64,000 nucleotides of DNA from RYN-122 sp963761655 (GTDB taxonomy: Bacteria > Actinomycetota > Actinomycetes > Mycobacteriales > SCTD01), in the NCBI GenBank assembly GCA_963761655.1, contig CAVXHI010000010.1:140289-204288 (forward strand), in the 5' to 3' direction. A program made the position numbers and the translations under genes. The notes beneath the pieces were generated by a model. That model made no database searches. It worked only from the letters and a program-made list of their open reading frames with translations, and was not told the origin of the DNA. Shown here one piece after another: positions 42,531-53,352 of the stretch (position 1 is its first letter; every line of letters begins with the position of its first letter).

Positions 42531-43612
42531 GCGCCAGAGGAGGGCCAATCGCTCGGCGAGGACTCCGGGCGAGATCCGGGCGAGCTACCTGCTCGCGCGC
42601 CTGGCTCGCCAGAAGACGACGCTCCTCGGGGTGCTCCAGCAGGTGCCTCAAGACGGCCGCCAGCGCCTCGACGTCGCCTCCTCGTGCACGATGACCCCGA
42701 AGCGACCCACCACCTCAGGGAGCGCCCCGCTGTCGCTGACGACGACGGGCGTGCCGGCCCACATCGCCTCCACCACGACGCGCCCGAACTGCTCGACGAC
42801 GTGCTCGAGGGTCCGGCTCCTTGGCACGACCAGGACGTCGATCGACGCAAGGTAGGCGGGCACGTCGCCCGGCGCGCACAGGCCGGACCAGTCCACGTCG
42901 ACGCCGAGGCCTTCGGCCACTCGACGCAGCGCCCCCTCGCCCGGCGTCGCGTCTGTGATGGCGACCGGGAAACCAGCCCGACAGCGGTCCGTCGATGAGC
43001 AGGCGGTTGATGCCCTTCTGGTGATCGAGGCGGCCGAGGAAGCCGATCCGGGGCCGTTGTCGGGAAGCGTCCGCCTGCGGCAGCGGGGCGGCACCACGGC
43101 GGGGACGACCAGGCCCGGCGTGCTGCTTGGCAGCCCGTGCTGCTCGGGCCAGGGCGAGGCCCCGGGCGTTCCAGGAGCCACAGCTGCGCCTTGGTGCGCT
43201 TCAGGTTGCGCCGTGCCAGTCGAAGCCGGACAGCGTCCTCGACGCGCCTGCCGTGCCGGAACAGGTTGTCCGCTCCGTGCAGCACGACCGGTACCGGCAG
43301 GCCCAGAGCCCGTCCCGCCACCACGGACCAGCACTCGGCGTGCACGTGCACGACGTCGGGTCGGACCTGGCGCACCAGCCGACGGAGCCCGTCGTAGTGC
43401 CACCAGATCTGCCCGCGGCCGCCAGCCAGGTCGCGGGTCCGCAGCAGCGTGGACGGAGCGAAGGCCGGCTGCTCCGGCTCCGAGCGGAACACCTCGAGCG
43501 GCGGCACTCGGGCGCTCGCCACGAGGTGCAGGTCGACGACGCCGGCGGCCGCTTCCCAGACCGCCCACGTCGGGGGCTCGAGCACGTTCGTGACGACGAG
43601 TACCCGTGTCAC
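42500..43612 (-). pseudogene. GT4-family glycosyltransferase, frame breaks
   Basis: A GTG at 43612 overlaps the stop of the upstream glycosyltransferase (GTGA). The first frame gives VTRVLVVTNVLEPPTWAVWE, VVHVHAECWSVVAGRALGLP and VVLHGADNLFRHGRRVEDAV. After about 43130 the second frame gives FPVAITDATPGEGALRRVAE, YLASIDVLVVPRSRTLEHVV and RVVVEAMWAGTPVVVSDSGA, the E(x7)E-type donor site. C-terminal end uncertain, near 42.5 kb. Confidence 0.7.
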
Positions 43613-44718
43613 GCGCCCAGGACCGCCGTCGTCAGCGTCTGACCGATCACGCGCCAGTCGTAGCGCCGCACCGCCTGCCTGCCGGCGTCGGCGAGCGCCT
43701 GTCGGCGCGCTCGGTCGACCAGCAGACACTCCACCTCTGCAGCAAAGGCAGCCGGCCCCGACGCGACGACCACGTCACGCCCGGGCTCGAGGTCCAGGCC
43801 CTCGATGCCCTTGGGCGTGGCCAGCACAGGTCGTCCGGCACCGAGCGCCTCCAGGACCTTGAGACGCGAGCCCCCCCCGCTGCGCAACGGCGCAAGCACG
43901 AGTGCGGCCCGCTCGAGGTGCGGGGCCACGACCGGGACCTCGCCGAGGACCTCGACGGAGGAGTGCGACGAGAGCCGTGTCGGCAACTGGTCCGCAGCTC
44001 GTCCGACGACGGTCAGGACGCGGCCGGGAAGTCGCGGGGCGATCTCCTCGACCCACCAGGCAACGGCCTCCACGTTGGGTGCGTAGTCCAGCGCACCAAC
44101 GAACAACAGGGTTCCGAGCTGTGGGACGGCCGTCACGCTGGGCGGCAGATCGGCACCGTTCGGCACCACGGTGCACGCCACATCCAGGAGGTCGGCGTCC
44201 CGCTGCGTGGTCACCACCGGCACGACCCCAGGCCGTCGCACCGCTCGACGCTCCGCCCGTCGGCGGGCCACAGCGTCCAGTTGCTGCTCGGCCGATCGCC
44301 AGCCCCTTACAGGTCCGCAGCGCCCGAGATCCGCCTCGGCGTTGTGCAAGCTCAGGACGTGACGAGCGGGCGGCGCGTACGGCGTCGTGTCCAGGTGATC
44401 GAGCACGACGACCGCCCCGTTGCGTGCAAGGCCGGCGACGACCCGGGCGGCGGCGGGGTCCCATGCACGAGCCGTACCGAGCGGCCACAGACGTCCCGCG
44501 GCCAGCAGCCGCGCAGGCACGCCACTGCGGCCGGCGTGGACGTGCACCTGAACGGCACCGGTGGCGTCCTGCAAGGCCTTCGGCTCGTCGACGCCTGCGA
44601 TGGACACCAGGTGCAACTCGCTCCTCGCGGCGAGCGCCTGGGCGAGGCGGAGTGTCCGCACCGTCCCCCCGCTGCGCGGGAGCGCGTGCACCTGGGCGCT
44701 CACCAGGACCGTCCGCAC
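43609..44718 (-). CDS. GT4-family glycosyltransferase (intact)
   Basis: A 369-aa GT-B enzyme, the only glycosyltransferase between 39 and 50 kb with an unbroken frame. The GTG at 44718 has GGAGGACAGG upstream. Motifs: HALPRSGGTVRTLRLAQALA, HVLSLHNAEADLGRCGPVRG, TVVPNGADLPPSV, LLFVGALDYAPNVEAVAWWV and RSGGGSRLKVLEALGAGRPV, which holds the donor-binding Glu. That GALDYxPN/RxGxGxRLK pattern is typical of GT4 enzymes in capsule clusters. It is followed by a second glycosyltransferase with a GTGA overlap. Sugar specificity unknown. Confidence 0.9.
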   Translation of the reverse strand: MRTVLVSAQVHALPRSGGTVRTLRLAQALAARSELHLVSIAGVDEPKALQDATGAVQVHVHAGRSGVPARLLAAGRLWPLGTARAWDPAAARVVAGLARNGAVVVLDHLDTTPYAPPARHVLSLHNAEADLGRCGPVRGWRSAEQQLDAVARRRAERRAVRRPGVVPVVTTQRDADLLDVACTVVPNGADLPPSVTAVPQLGTLLFVGALDYAPNVEAVAWWVEEIAPRLPGRVLTVVGRAADQLPTRLSSHSSVEVLGEVPVVAPHLERAALVLAPLRSGGGSRLKVLEALGAGRPVLATPKGIEGLDLEPGRDVVVASGPAAFAAEVECLLVDRARRQALADAGRQAVRRYDWRVIGQTLTTAVLGA

Positions 44719-44823
44719 GCCCTGTCCTCCGTCCGACCGTGTCCGCGCCCGAGGGTAACGCTCAGGTCGATGAGACTCTCGACCGAGCAAAGACCTGGGC
44801 TCGAACCTGCCGCGAGGAGCCGC

Positions 44824-45698
44824 GTGGACGACGCCAGCCCTGCCGTGACCGCGGTCCTGCTCGACCTACCAGCGAGCAGCGGCCCTGCGCGAGAACCTGC
44901 CTCGCCTGCTGGCTCTGACCGGCGTCGATCGAGTGCTGGTGGTCGACGACGGCTCGACGGACGAGACGGCCCAGGTGCTTGCGGAGATGGCGGGCCCCAG
45001 ACTGGTGGTGGTTCGCCACCCGATCAACAAGGGGCTGCCGGCCGCACGGAACACGGGGGCAGCAGCAGCGGGGCACGCCTTGGGTCGTCTACCTGGAGGA
45101 CGACTGCGGTTTCCCCCCCGACTGCGTACCGCAACTCGTCGCTGGAAGCCGAAGCCACCGGCGCTGCGATCGTCGGCGCCCCCTGGTTCGGGGTGTCGGA
45201 GGAGCACGTGGCCGAGGAACGTGCACGCCAGTTTCCGACGCGCTGTCCCTCCGGGTGCAGAGCCCGCCATGGACGGTTCCCGACGGGCCCGTCGAGACCC
45301 CTTTCCTGCCCGCGCTCGCTCTGGTCCGGCGGGACGTCGTGCTCGAAGTCCGGCAGACGACGAGGGACTGCGGGGCAACGCCTGGCGCGAGGAGACGTCC
45401 TTCTTCACCGCTGCTGCCCGCGCAGGACACCGGGTCGTCCTCAGCCCGCCACGGACCTGCAGCTGGCAGGCCGGCACCTTCACCGGTGGCGCCCGGTCAG
45501 GGGTCCTGCGGTACGAGTACTGGACGTGGCGCAACAACTGGCGTTTCCTTCGACGACACGGCGCCTGGCTGCACGCGCAAGGCATGGTGCGGACTCCCTG
45601 CGCTCGAGCAGGCGTCGTTCTGCTGGTCACGGCGCCGCGACCTCGTCGGTCAGGTGCGGGCGCGCCTTGCCCCGCTGGTCCGAGGCCCTCGCGGATGA
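44824..45698 (+). pseudogene. GT2-family glycosyltransferase, frame breaks
   Basis: Starts with DDASPAVTAVLL (GTG at 44824), then in the next frame NLPRLLALTGVDRVLVVDDG, STDETAQVLAEMAG, HPINKGLPAARNTGAAAA, followed by VVYLEDDCGFPPDCVPQLVA and, later, AWREETSFFTAAARAGHRVV and RYEYWTWRNNWRFLRRHG. DDGS and LEDD correspond to the nucleotide and metal sites of a GT-A fold. At least four breaks. The stop at 45698 overlaps the next ATG. Confidence 0.7.
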
Positions 45699-46768
45699 GG
45701 GTCGTCTTCAGCAACAACTACGACGCCCTGGGCGGTCGGCGTGGGCAGCTGGTGCGCGAGGGTGTGTACCCCGGACAGCACCTCTACGGGGCACGTACGC
45801 TCTGCCCGTCGCGCCGGCATGGATGTGGCCTGCACTGCACACGACTCGACGGCAGCTCTGAGTGCGGTGTCGCGCCGCCTCCGCATGCGGGCAGGCGACC
45901 TGCGCGACGAGGCCGCTGCCGTCCGAGCGGTAACGGGCGGAGGCGTGCTGCTGGCGGCCGAGCCGCTCCACGTCGCCGGGCTGGCCGTGCTGCGCTCGCT
46001 CGGGCTGCTGCGGACCCCCCTCGTCGTGGTCTTCCACCAGGTCGCCCCCGTCACGCCGTGGTGGCGGCGCGTGGTCGCCGGCTGCGACGTGATCGTGTGC
46101 CTGAGCCAGGCCGTCCGCTCCCAGCTCCTTCGCGATCACTCCCGCAGCCCCGACGACGTCCGCTGGGGACCGTCGGGGGGCCGGATCTGGAGTCGCCCGT
46201 CTCACGACCGGCGGGGGCGGCCGGGGGATCTGGTGGTGAGTGCCGGCAAGACCGAGCGCGACACGGAGTCCGTGGTCGAGGCGTTGAGGCAGACCGGGCT
46301 TCCGGTCTCGGTGTACGGAGCTCGGCCTGCAGGTCTGCCCCGCGGCGTGCTGCCCCTGCACGCGGCAGCACCCCCGCCCGCGACTTCGCAGGCGCGGACC
46401 AGCTGACCTACCTCGACGCTCTGGCAGCCCTGCGCCGCGCCGCAGTGGTAGCCGTGTGCAGCACGACATCCGCACGGCTGACCGGACTGTCCGAGGTGGC
46501 GGACGCGCTCGCGCTCGGGCGGACCCTCGTGGTGACCGACAGCCCTTGGCTCGACCTGGACCTCACCGGACTCGGGTGCGGAAGCTCAGTCCCGGTGGGC
46601 GATGTGGACGCGCTCGCGCGAGCGCTGGGCAGTACTGGACGCAGGACCCGGAGCGGCGGGACGCAGCCGGCGCTCGTGCGCGCGAAGCCGCGGAGCAAGG
46701 CTGGAACGCTGAAGCCTTCGGGCATGTCGTTCTTGCAGGCCGTCGTAGACGCGGGAGAGCGACTGTGA
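45695..46768 (+). pseudogene. GT4-like glycosyltransferase, frame breaks
   Basis: An ATG overlapping the previous stop starts RVVFSNNYDALGG. Another frame covers MDVACTAHDSTAALSAVSRR, VLLAAEPLHVAGLAVLRSLG, VVVFHQVAPVTPWWRRVVAG and CDVIVCLSQAVRSQLLRDHS. A third frame gives DFAGADQLTYLDALAALRRA, VCSTTSARLTGLSEVADALA and a stop at 46768. The order matches a GT-B enzyme. At least three breaks. Confidence 0.62.
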
Positions 46769-47550
46769 TGCCTCGACTGGCTCGACGTGTGCTCGCGAAC
46801 GCGCATCCGGACCGTCTCGCCGAGCGCCTGGCTGAGGCGCTCCAACGCCGCGAGGAACGGCGCCTCCTGGCCGTCGCCCGAGGCGGACGCGACGTCTGCT
46901 GGGTCGACGAGGACCCTGAGCCGCTGGTGACCGTCCGCATCACCACCTACAAAAGAGCGGAGCTGCTGGTCGACCTCGCCCTGCCGTCCGTCCTGGCGCA
47001 GACCTACGGACGGCTCGAGGTGCTTGTCGTGGGTGACGGAACGGACGCTGCGACCGACCGCGCCATGGCTGCTGTTCGGGATCCCCGCGTCCGGTACGTC
47101 AATCTTCCCCGCTACCCCACGAGCGCATCGACCGCGCACCAGCGTTGGGCCACGTCAGGGTTGCGCCCTGCCAACACGGCCCTCTCCCTCTGCTAGCGGC
47201 TCCTGGCTCGCCCCGTGCGACGACGACGACGAGTTCACACACGACCACGCTCGAGGCCCTGCTCCGGGAGGCGCAGCGCCGCAGGCTCGAAGTCCGTGTG
47301 GAGCGACAGCCTCGTAGTCCGTCACGGGACGGTGATCGGAGGGCCGGCCCTGTCGAGTGAGACCATCACGCACGGTTCACTGCTGTACAGCCTGGGCTTG
47401 CGCTTCTTCCACTACAACCCGACGTGCTGGCGGCGTGGCGAGCCGTTGGACTGGAACCTGTGGCGCCGGATGGCGGCGGCCGGGGTGCGTACCGGTTACC
47501 TGGAGCAGGTGACGTACAAGTACCACAGCGCCGCGAAGGAGGGCCTTCTG
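46765..47550 (+). pseudogene. GT2-family glycosyltransferase, frame breaks
   Basis: GTG at 46765 (GTGA overlap; an ATG follows at once). The first frame reads LARRVLANAHPDRLAERLAE, VTVRITTYKRAELLVDLALP, VLAQTYGRLEVLVVGDGTD and a break near 47170. Then come APCDDDDEFTHDHA (metal-binding DDD), SSETITHGSLLYSLGLRFFH and LDWNLWRRMAAAGVRTGYLE. The 3' boundary with the next GT2 gene is not clear because neither a stop nor a start survives in the present sequence. Confidence 0.66.
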
Positions 47551-47551
47551 A

Positions 47552-48486
47552 GCGTTCGCCCGCAGGTCAGCGTGCTGGTCCCGGTCCGGAACGGGGAGCG
47601 CTTCCTACCGCCGGCACTGGCCAGCCTGCAGGCTCAGCAGGTGGACCTGGAGGTCCTGGTCGTCGACGACGGCTCCACCGACGGCGGCGTTGCGCTCAGT
47701 CCGCGACCTCAGGGACGTGCGCTTCACGGTGCACGTCCAGCGGCCCGCAGGCATCTCGACGGCACTGAACCGGGCAGCGACTCTGGCTCGGGCTCCTTAC
47801 CTGGCCCGCATGGACGCCGACGACGAGTGCGCGCCCGAGCGCGGCTGCAGCGGCAGCTGGCCCTGCTCGAGGTCGACCGCGGCCTGGTCGCGGTCGGCAG
47901 CTCGTTCGACGTCATCGACGAGCGCGGGAGCGGTGACCGGTGCCCGCACAGTCGCCCTGTGCGACCGCGAGCTGCGGGCCCAGCTGCTCTGGCAGAGCCC
48001 GTTCTGCCACGGCTCCGTGGTCATGCGCGCGGACGCGTTGAAGCAGGTGGGAGGGTACGAAGTCGGTCGCGAACCGGTGGAGGACTACGACCTGTGGGTC
48101 CGTCTCGCGCAGGTGGGTCGGCTCGCTGCGGACCCGGCTCGGCTCTACCGCCATCGGACGCACGAGGACGCTGTCTCGTCCTCGCGCAGCCGCGAGCAGG
48201 CGTCCGGAGCCGACGGTGTCTCCCGCGAGGCTGCTGTTCGGCTGTCGTTCCCGCGCGAGGGCGCCGACGCCTGGACGCGTCGACGCACGACCTCCTGCCA
48301 AAGCGGGACCCGACCACCTCGCGCTGCACGACGAGGTGCACCGAGAGTCTCGCGCTGCGCCTGCTGCGCGACCGCCGGCCCGGCGACGCGGCCGACGAGG
48401 CCCGGCGCCTCGTGCCCGTCCGCGGGGTGAGCGCCCGCACGGCCGTGAGGGCGGTAGCCGCGGGCTTGGCCGGCCTCCGGCCCTGA
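47552..48486 (+). pseudogene. GT2-family glycosyltransferase, frame breaks
   Basis: The N-terminal block RPQVSVLVPVRNGERFLPPA, LQAQQVDLEVLVVDDGSTDG is followed in another frame by VQRPAGISTALNRAATLARA, PYLARMDADDECAPER (DxD), then LLWQSPFCHGSVVMRADALK and EPVEDYDLWVRLAQVGRLAA. The last frame ends RAVAAGLAGLRP at 48486. This is a typical WcaA-like GT-A enzyme. At least four breaks; start codon not identified. Confidence 0.68.
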
Positions 48487-48523
48487 GCACCTGCGAAACG
48501 CGCTGCCCCGTCTCTGGACCGCG

Positions 48524-49701
48524 TCAGCGACTACCGACGGCCGCGTAGATCGCGAGTCGCGCCAGGGCGGCATGCTCGGGCGCGAACAGGTCGCGGGCCT
48601 GCTCGCGGGCCGCCCTGCCGGCCGTCACCGCCGCACCCGGGTCCTCCAGCCACGGCCGTAGCGCTCGGGCGATCGCCTGCACGTCACCCACCGGGGTAAG
48701 GGTCGTGCCCCGGAAACCCGAGCCGTCCAACTGCTCCGAGATCCCGGTCCCGTCCGACACGACCACGGGCCGACCGGAGGCGATGGCCTCGGCCGCAACC
48801 ATGGAGAAGCTCTCGTGCCGACTAGGGACGACCACCACGCGAGCGTCGGCGTACTGCGCCGTCAGCGAGTCCCTCCCCACGTGGTCCGAGAACTCGACGG
48901 TGACGCCGAGCCGGCGAGCGCGCGCTGCCAGGAAGGCCCGACCGTCCGCACCATCAGGTCGAGTGCAGGACGTGCCAACGAAGCGCACACGAAGACCGGG
49001 CACCTCCTCGCGGAGAAGGGCGACGGCGCTCAGCGTGTCCTCGGGTGCTTTCTTGACCTCGAGCCGACCGACCTGCAGCACCAGGGGGTCGGCCGCGCAG
49101 GCCGTCGGCACCTGTGTCCACCGTGCGAGGTCGAGCGGACTCGGGACCGTGCGCACACGATCAGGCCGGCTGAGACCCGCCCCGGCCAGCGCCCGCCGCG
49201 AGGCCGCCGTGACCGCGTCTGCGCGCCTGACGACGCAGCTCTCCAGCGAGCCGCGGCCCGAGCGTCCCGTCCGGCCCGCAAGCCGTTCTCGGCGATCACC
49301 TGCCGCAGGCTCGTGTGCAGGTGCACGACGTGGACAGGCGCCGCCCTACGTCCGAGCAGCAGGCTCTCCGCGAGCCACTCCGGCGCCTCGAGAGTCGGGC
49401 CGCAACCGCAGCTCGCGCAACGCGAAGCGGACGGCCAGCGCCCCGGCCGCCCTCGACGACGTCAGCGGCCCGTTGAGCGGACCGAGCTTCTCGGGCAGTC
49501 TCGGCTGGCCGAACCGGTGGACGCGGACGGGCCCGTCGCGGTCGTCGTCCGACGCTGGCCGGGGATGCAGCTCAGGACGTGCACGTCGCAGCCGACGCCG
49601 GCGAGCGCCAGCGCGTTGGCGCGCACCCAGGCCGCAATCCCTCCCCAGCCGCTCTCCGGCGGGTACTCCTTGCTGACGAACAGGACGCGGGGCGCGGGCA
49701 C
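48524..49701 (-). pseudogene. GT4-family glycosyltransferase, N-terminal half frameshifted
   Basis: GTG at 49701 starts PAPRVLFVSKEYPPESGWGG, IAAWVRANALALAGVGCDVH. After breaks come VRVHRFGQPRLPEKLGPLN and VHLHTSLRQVIAENGLRAG. The C-terminal 200 residues (48524-49156) are in one frame: LVLQVGRLEVKKAPEDTLSA, VVVPSRHESFSMVAAEAIAS and GRPVVVSDGTGISEQL, with the E(x7)E donor site intact. It lies six bp after the Wzt gene, so it belongs to the exporter operon. Confidence 0.72.
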
Positions 49702-49706
49702 CGGGC

Positions 49707-50931
49707 TCAGGTCTGCCAGGAGTAGTCGACAAGCACCGGCCCGGCGATGACATCCCCCATGACTCCCGCCTGCGCGTCGTACCCCTCGGGGACGACGCGC
49801 ACCGTGAGGGCCTCGACCCAGGTCATGTACTGACCGTGGCCCGTCTCGTTGAAGACGTCGCAGTAGACGAAGTACACGCGCGGTCGAAGAGGGAGGCTGT
49901 CCAGCCGCAGGCGGCACTCCCACATCCCGTCGACGAGGTCCGGCGCCATGCCGTCCAGGAGCATCGAGCACTGCACTAGCAGGCCCGGCCGTCCGTCTGT
50001 GATCCCGACGTTCACGTGAGGCCGCCGAACAGGCCCGTCCCGCAGCGGAAGCGGAGGCGGAGCTCCAGGCCCCGGCCGGGAAGGAACGAGCACCATTCCT
50101 GGCCCGACAGGTCGTGGCAGGTAGCGTCGACCAGCTGCATCACCCCTTCGCCTCTCGGTCCCGCTGAGACCCGCTCACGCTGGGTGTCGAGGTGCTGGAG
50201 GTAGTCGCCGAGCACCTCACGGACCGGCGCTCCGCCTTGACCTTGCCGTCCACGAGCAGGACCCCGCGAGAGCAGAGGCTCTCGACCGCCGCCAGGTTGT
50301 GACTGACGAACAGCAGTGTGGTCCCGCCGCGGACCAAGGCGCTCATGCGCTCGACGCAGCGTGTCTGGAACGCAGCGTCGCCGACGGCGAGGGCCTCGTC
50401 GACGACGAGATGTCCGGCTCGAGGTGGCTGGCGATGGAGAAGCCCAGCCGGAGTGCATGCCGCTGCTGTAGTACTTAACCGGTCTGTCCATCGCCGACTC
50501 GATCTCGGCGAAACTGACGATGTCGTCGAACCGGCTCGCGATCGTCTTCTTGCTCAGCCCGAGGATGGATCCGTACAGAGCGATGTTCTCCCGGCCCGTA
50601 AGCTCCGGGTGGATTCCCGAACCGACCTCCATCAGCGCGCCCACGCGCCCGCGCACCCTGACAGCCCCGCTGGACGGGCGCGAGATACGGGTGATGAGTC
50701 GCAGCGCTGTCGACTTGCCGGCGCCGTTCGGGCCGATCAGCGCGTACGACTCACCCTCGCGCACCTCGAAGTCGACGTCGGTGAGCGCCTGCCGGACAGG
50801 TGCTCTCGGCGTCCGTCGCGAGGCGATCGGATGGGCGAGCCTCTCTCGCAGGCTGTTGTAGCGCTCGCCTGAGCGGGGGTACCGCTTGCCGACCCCCTCG
50901 AACTTGACCGCGTAGTCGGTCGAACCGGAGC
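49707..50931 (-). pseudogene. ABC transporter ATP-binding protein of Wzt type with C-terminal glycan-binding domain, frame breaks
   Basis: Energises export of a lipid-linked polysaccharide together with the adjacent permease. Blocks: KFEGVGKRYPRSGERYNSLR, the Walker A ALIGPNGAGKSTALRLITRI, VRGRVGALMEVGSGIHPELT, GRENIALYGSILGLSKK, the signature-like YYSSGM, and TLLFVSHNLAAVESLCSRGV. The last 130 residues form a beta-rich Wzt C-terminal domain (MLLDGMAPDLVDGMWECRLR ... YCDVFNETGHGQYMTWVEAL). No ATG or GTG is found before KFEG; the start was probably lost to an indel. Breaks near 50.4, 50.2 and 50.05 kb. Confidence 0.78.
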
Positions 50932-50933
50932 TC

Positions 50934-51813
50934 CTAGGTGAGGTCGGCGAGCTGGGACTCGAGGCGCTGGAAGACCAGTACGCCGAGCAGGGCGAGGAGA
51001 CACGAGGTGACGGCGCTGGCAGCGACCAGCGGCCAGTCCGGCCAAGCGCCTACGGCGAGCACGCGCCGGAGCGCGTCCAGGGGACCCACGAAGGGGTTCG
51101 CGAAGGCGTAGACGACCCGGAGGTAAGCCGGGACCTTGGTGAGGGGAAGGCGACCGGGCTGGCGAAGAGGAAGAACTGGATGAAAGCCGGCAGGGCGTAC
51201 CGCACGTCGCGGAAGTAGACGTTGACGGCGGACAGCCCCAACGCCAACGCGGCGGCCGGCAGACCCAGGAGGACCAGCACGAGCGGGAGCGTGAGGAGCG
51301 GCAGGCCGAAGGGGTCCCCGCCGAGGATCGCGACCAGCGGGACTGCCAGGGCCAAGGCGACGAGCAGGTCGGCGTACGAAGAGCCGATCGCGCCCAGGAC
51401 GGGCGCCTCCCGCGGAAAGTACACCTTGCGCAGGAGGTTGGACTCCGCCACGAGGGCGTTCGCACCTGTGCTGAGAGCGCTCGAGATGAAGTTCCAGCCG
51501 ACCAGCACGCTGACCAGGAAGGCCGGGTAGCCGCGCCGCCGCCGCCGAATCCGCTGAGCCGGCCGAAGAACAACAGGAACGGCAGGAAGAGCATCAGCGG
51601 CTGGACCAGTGCCCAAGCGACGCCGAGCGCGGCCTCCTTGTAGCGGACCTGCAGGTTTCGCCGCGTGAAGCTGCTGACGACCTCGCGGTACTCCCACAGC
51701 TCGGCCACTGCCTGCCGGGACCCGCGTCGACTGTCACCGGTGTACACGGACTCGGTCAAGCGGGTCGCAGGACGGTCGTCACGACTCGCGCCGCGGAGGG
51801 GGACGGCGACCAT
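50934..51813 (-). pseudogene. ABC transporter permease of Wzm type, two frame breaks
   Basis: Six-helix ABC-2 permease for polysaccharide export. The ATG at 51813 leads to EYREVVSSFTRRNLQVRYKE and ALGVAWALVQPLMLFLPFLL. After a break near 51530 come FLVSVLVGWNFISSALSTGA, SNLLRKVYFPREAPVLGAIG and NVYFRDVRYALPAFIQFFLF. After another near 51140 it ends LLALLGVLVFQRLESQLADL. These match the O-antigen/teichoic acid export permease family. It is first in the operon with wzt and a GT4 gene, and divergent from the polymerase gene. Confidence 0.8.
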
Positions 51814-51904
51814 GTCAGCCTCTGGACTTCGCGCCAGGAGGACGGCTGCCGATGACACACTCGGTCGACGCGCACGACGGTGTGTGACAGGAGGTGACCA
51901 GCGC

Positions 51905-53352
51905 GTGCTGACGAGAGACCTGACTGTGCAGCATGTCCCTGTCTTCGACCGGACCACCGAGCGCTTGAGCCGTTGGGCACCGCCGTCTGCAGCAGTGCTG
52001 CTTCTCGTCGCGTCCTTCCTGCTCGCCTCGGGCAGGATCACGCCGCTGCTTGTGCTCACCGGCGTCGTGCTGCTGACCACCGTGCTCGCCCGACCCCTGC
52101 CCGCGGCCCTGGTCCTGATCGGTTGTCCTGCTTCGTCTCGTCCCCGACCCCCTTCGCGGTCGACGCCGTGGGCGTGCGGACCGACCTGGGGCAGGTGCTG
52201 GGCTACGCGCTCCTGCTGTGGCTGCTCGTGCGCGGGCTGTCCACCCGCCCCGGTAGCCCTGCCGGTGGCGGGCCGCTCGTCCTTCTGACCGGAGCCATGG
52301 TCGTCGGCGCGCTCGTCGGCCTGGCCGGCGGAGGCGACCCGTCGACGGTCCTCGGACAGCTCAAGGAGTACCTGCTCTACCTGCTGGTGGTCCCGCTGCT
52401 CGCACTGACGTCAGACGGCCGCGGCAGTGACGCGCTCGAGCGCGCGGTGACGTCGACCTGCACCGCCGGTTCGGCCTACGTCTGCGCCTCCGCGGCGACC
52501 GGGGGGGTGCTGCCGGTCGTCAGCCCGGACGTCGAGGTCAACACGCTCGGCGTCCTGGTGGAGGCGCAGCGCATCCGACCAGCCATGCTCCCGCTCCTGG
52601 TCGGGGCGGTCCTGCTCCTGTCGGCGCGGGTGGTGGCTCGCGGCTGGTCCACGGGCCGGGTCGCCCAGGCGGTCCTGTACGCGCTGGCGTTGCTGTTCTC
52701 GCTCAATCGCAGCTACTGGGTGCCGCTGCTCGTCCTGCTGCCCGCTCTGCTGCTCGCCTGTCCCGGCCGCACGGTGCCACTGCGCACCCTTCGAACGACC
52801 GCCGTGCTGGTGCTCGGGGGGCCGCTCCTCACGCTGGCGTTGCTGAGCGGTGCGCTCGGTCCCACGACAGGAGCCGCGGTGGAGAGGTTGGCGAGCGTCG
52901 GTTCCTCTCAGATCACCCGTGACCCGTCTTACACGGACCGTCAGGAGGAGTACGGGCACGCCTTCGAGGCCCTCGCCGCCCACCCGGTGACAGGTGTGGG
53001 ACTGGCCCGCCCGTACGGCGCGCGCCGTCCCGTCTACGACGGACTGAAGGGCCTGGTCGTGTACGAGGACCGCATCTTCAGCCACAACGGACTGCTGCAG
53101 GCGCTGCTCCACGGTGGGCTGCTCGCCCTCGCCGCGCTCGGCTGGCTCGCCGTCGCAGCCGTCCGCAGCGCGCTGGACAGCGTGCGGCGGGGCGGACCCG
53201 GTGACGGCCGCCGGCTCGCTGGCTCGTTCGCGTTGCTGGCGCTGTTCCTGATCAGCCTGCTCAACACACTGCTGGCCTACCGGCCGGCGACGGTCGCAGT
53301 CTGTGCGGCGTTCGTCCTGGCACGCGGACCTGTGGAGGAGGCAGATGTCTGA
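51905..53352 (+). CDS. O-antigen ligase/polymerase-like (Wzy/WaaL) membrane protein, one frame break
   Basis: About 480 aa with some ten transmembrane helices. The GTG at 51905 is preceded by a perfect AGGAGGTGA. The N-terminal part (PSAAVLLLVASFLLASGRIT, PLLVLTGVVLLTTVLARPLP) shifts frame near 52125, then LSCFVSSPTPFAVDAVGV and the remainder are continuous. The family loop is AFEALAAHPVTGVGLARPYG then SHNGLLQALLHGGLLALAAL, where the SHN/HP region resembles the catalytic periplasmic loop. It would polymerise or ligate repeat units outside the membrane. It starts a three-gene plus-strand operon. Confidence 0.82.

Noticed and set aside
41403..44518. Antisense frames overlapping the glycosyltransferases
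   Set aside because: They contain no ordered family motifs, while the composite reading on the assigned strand does.
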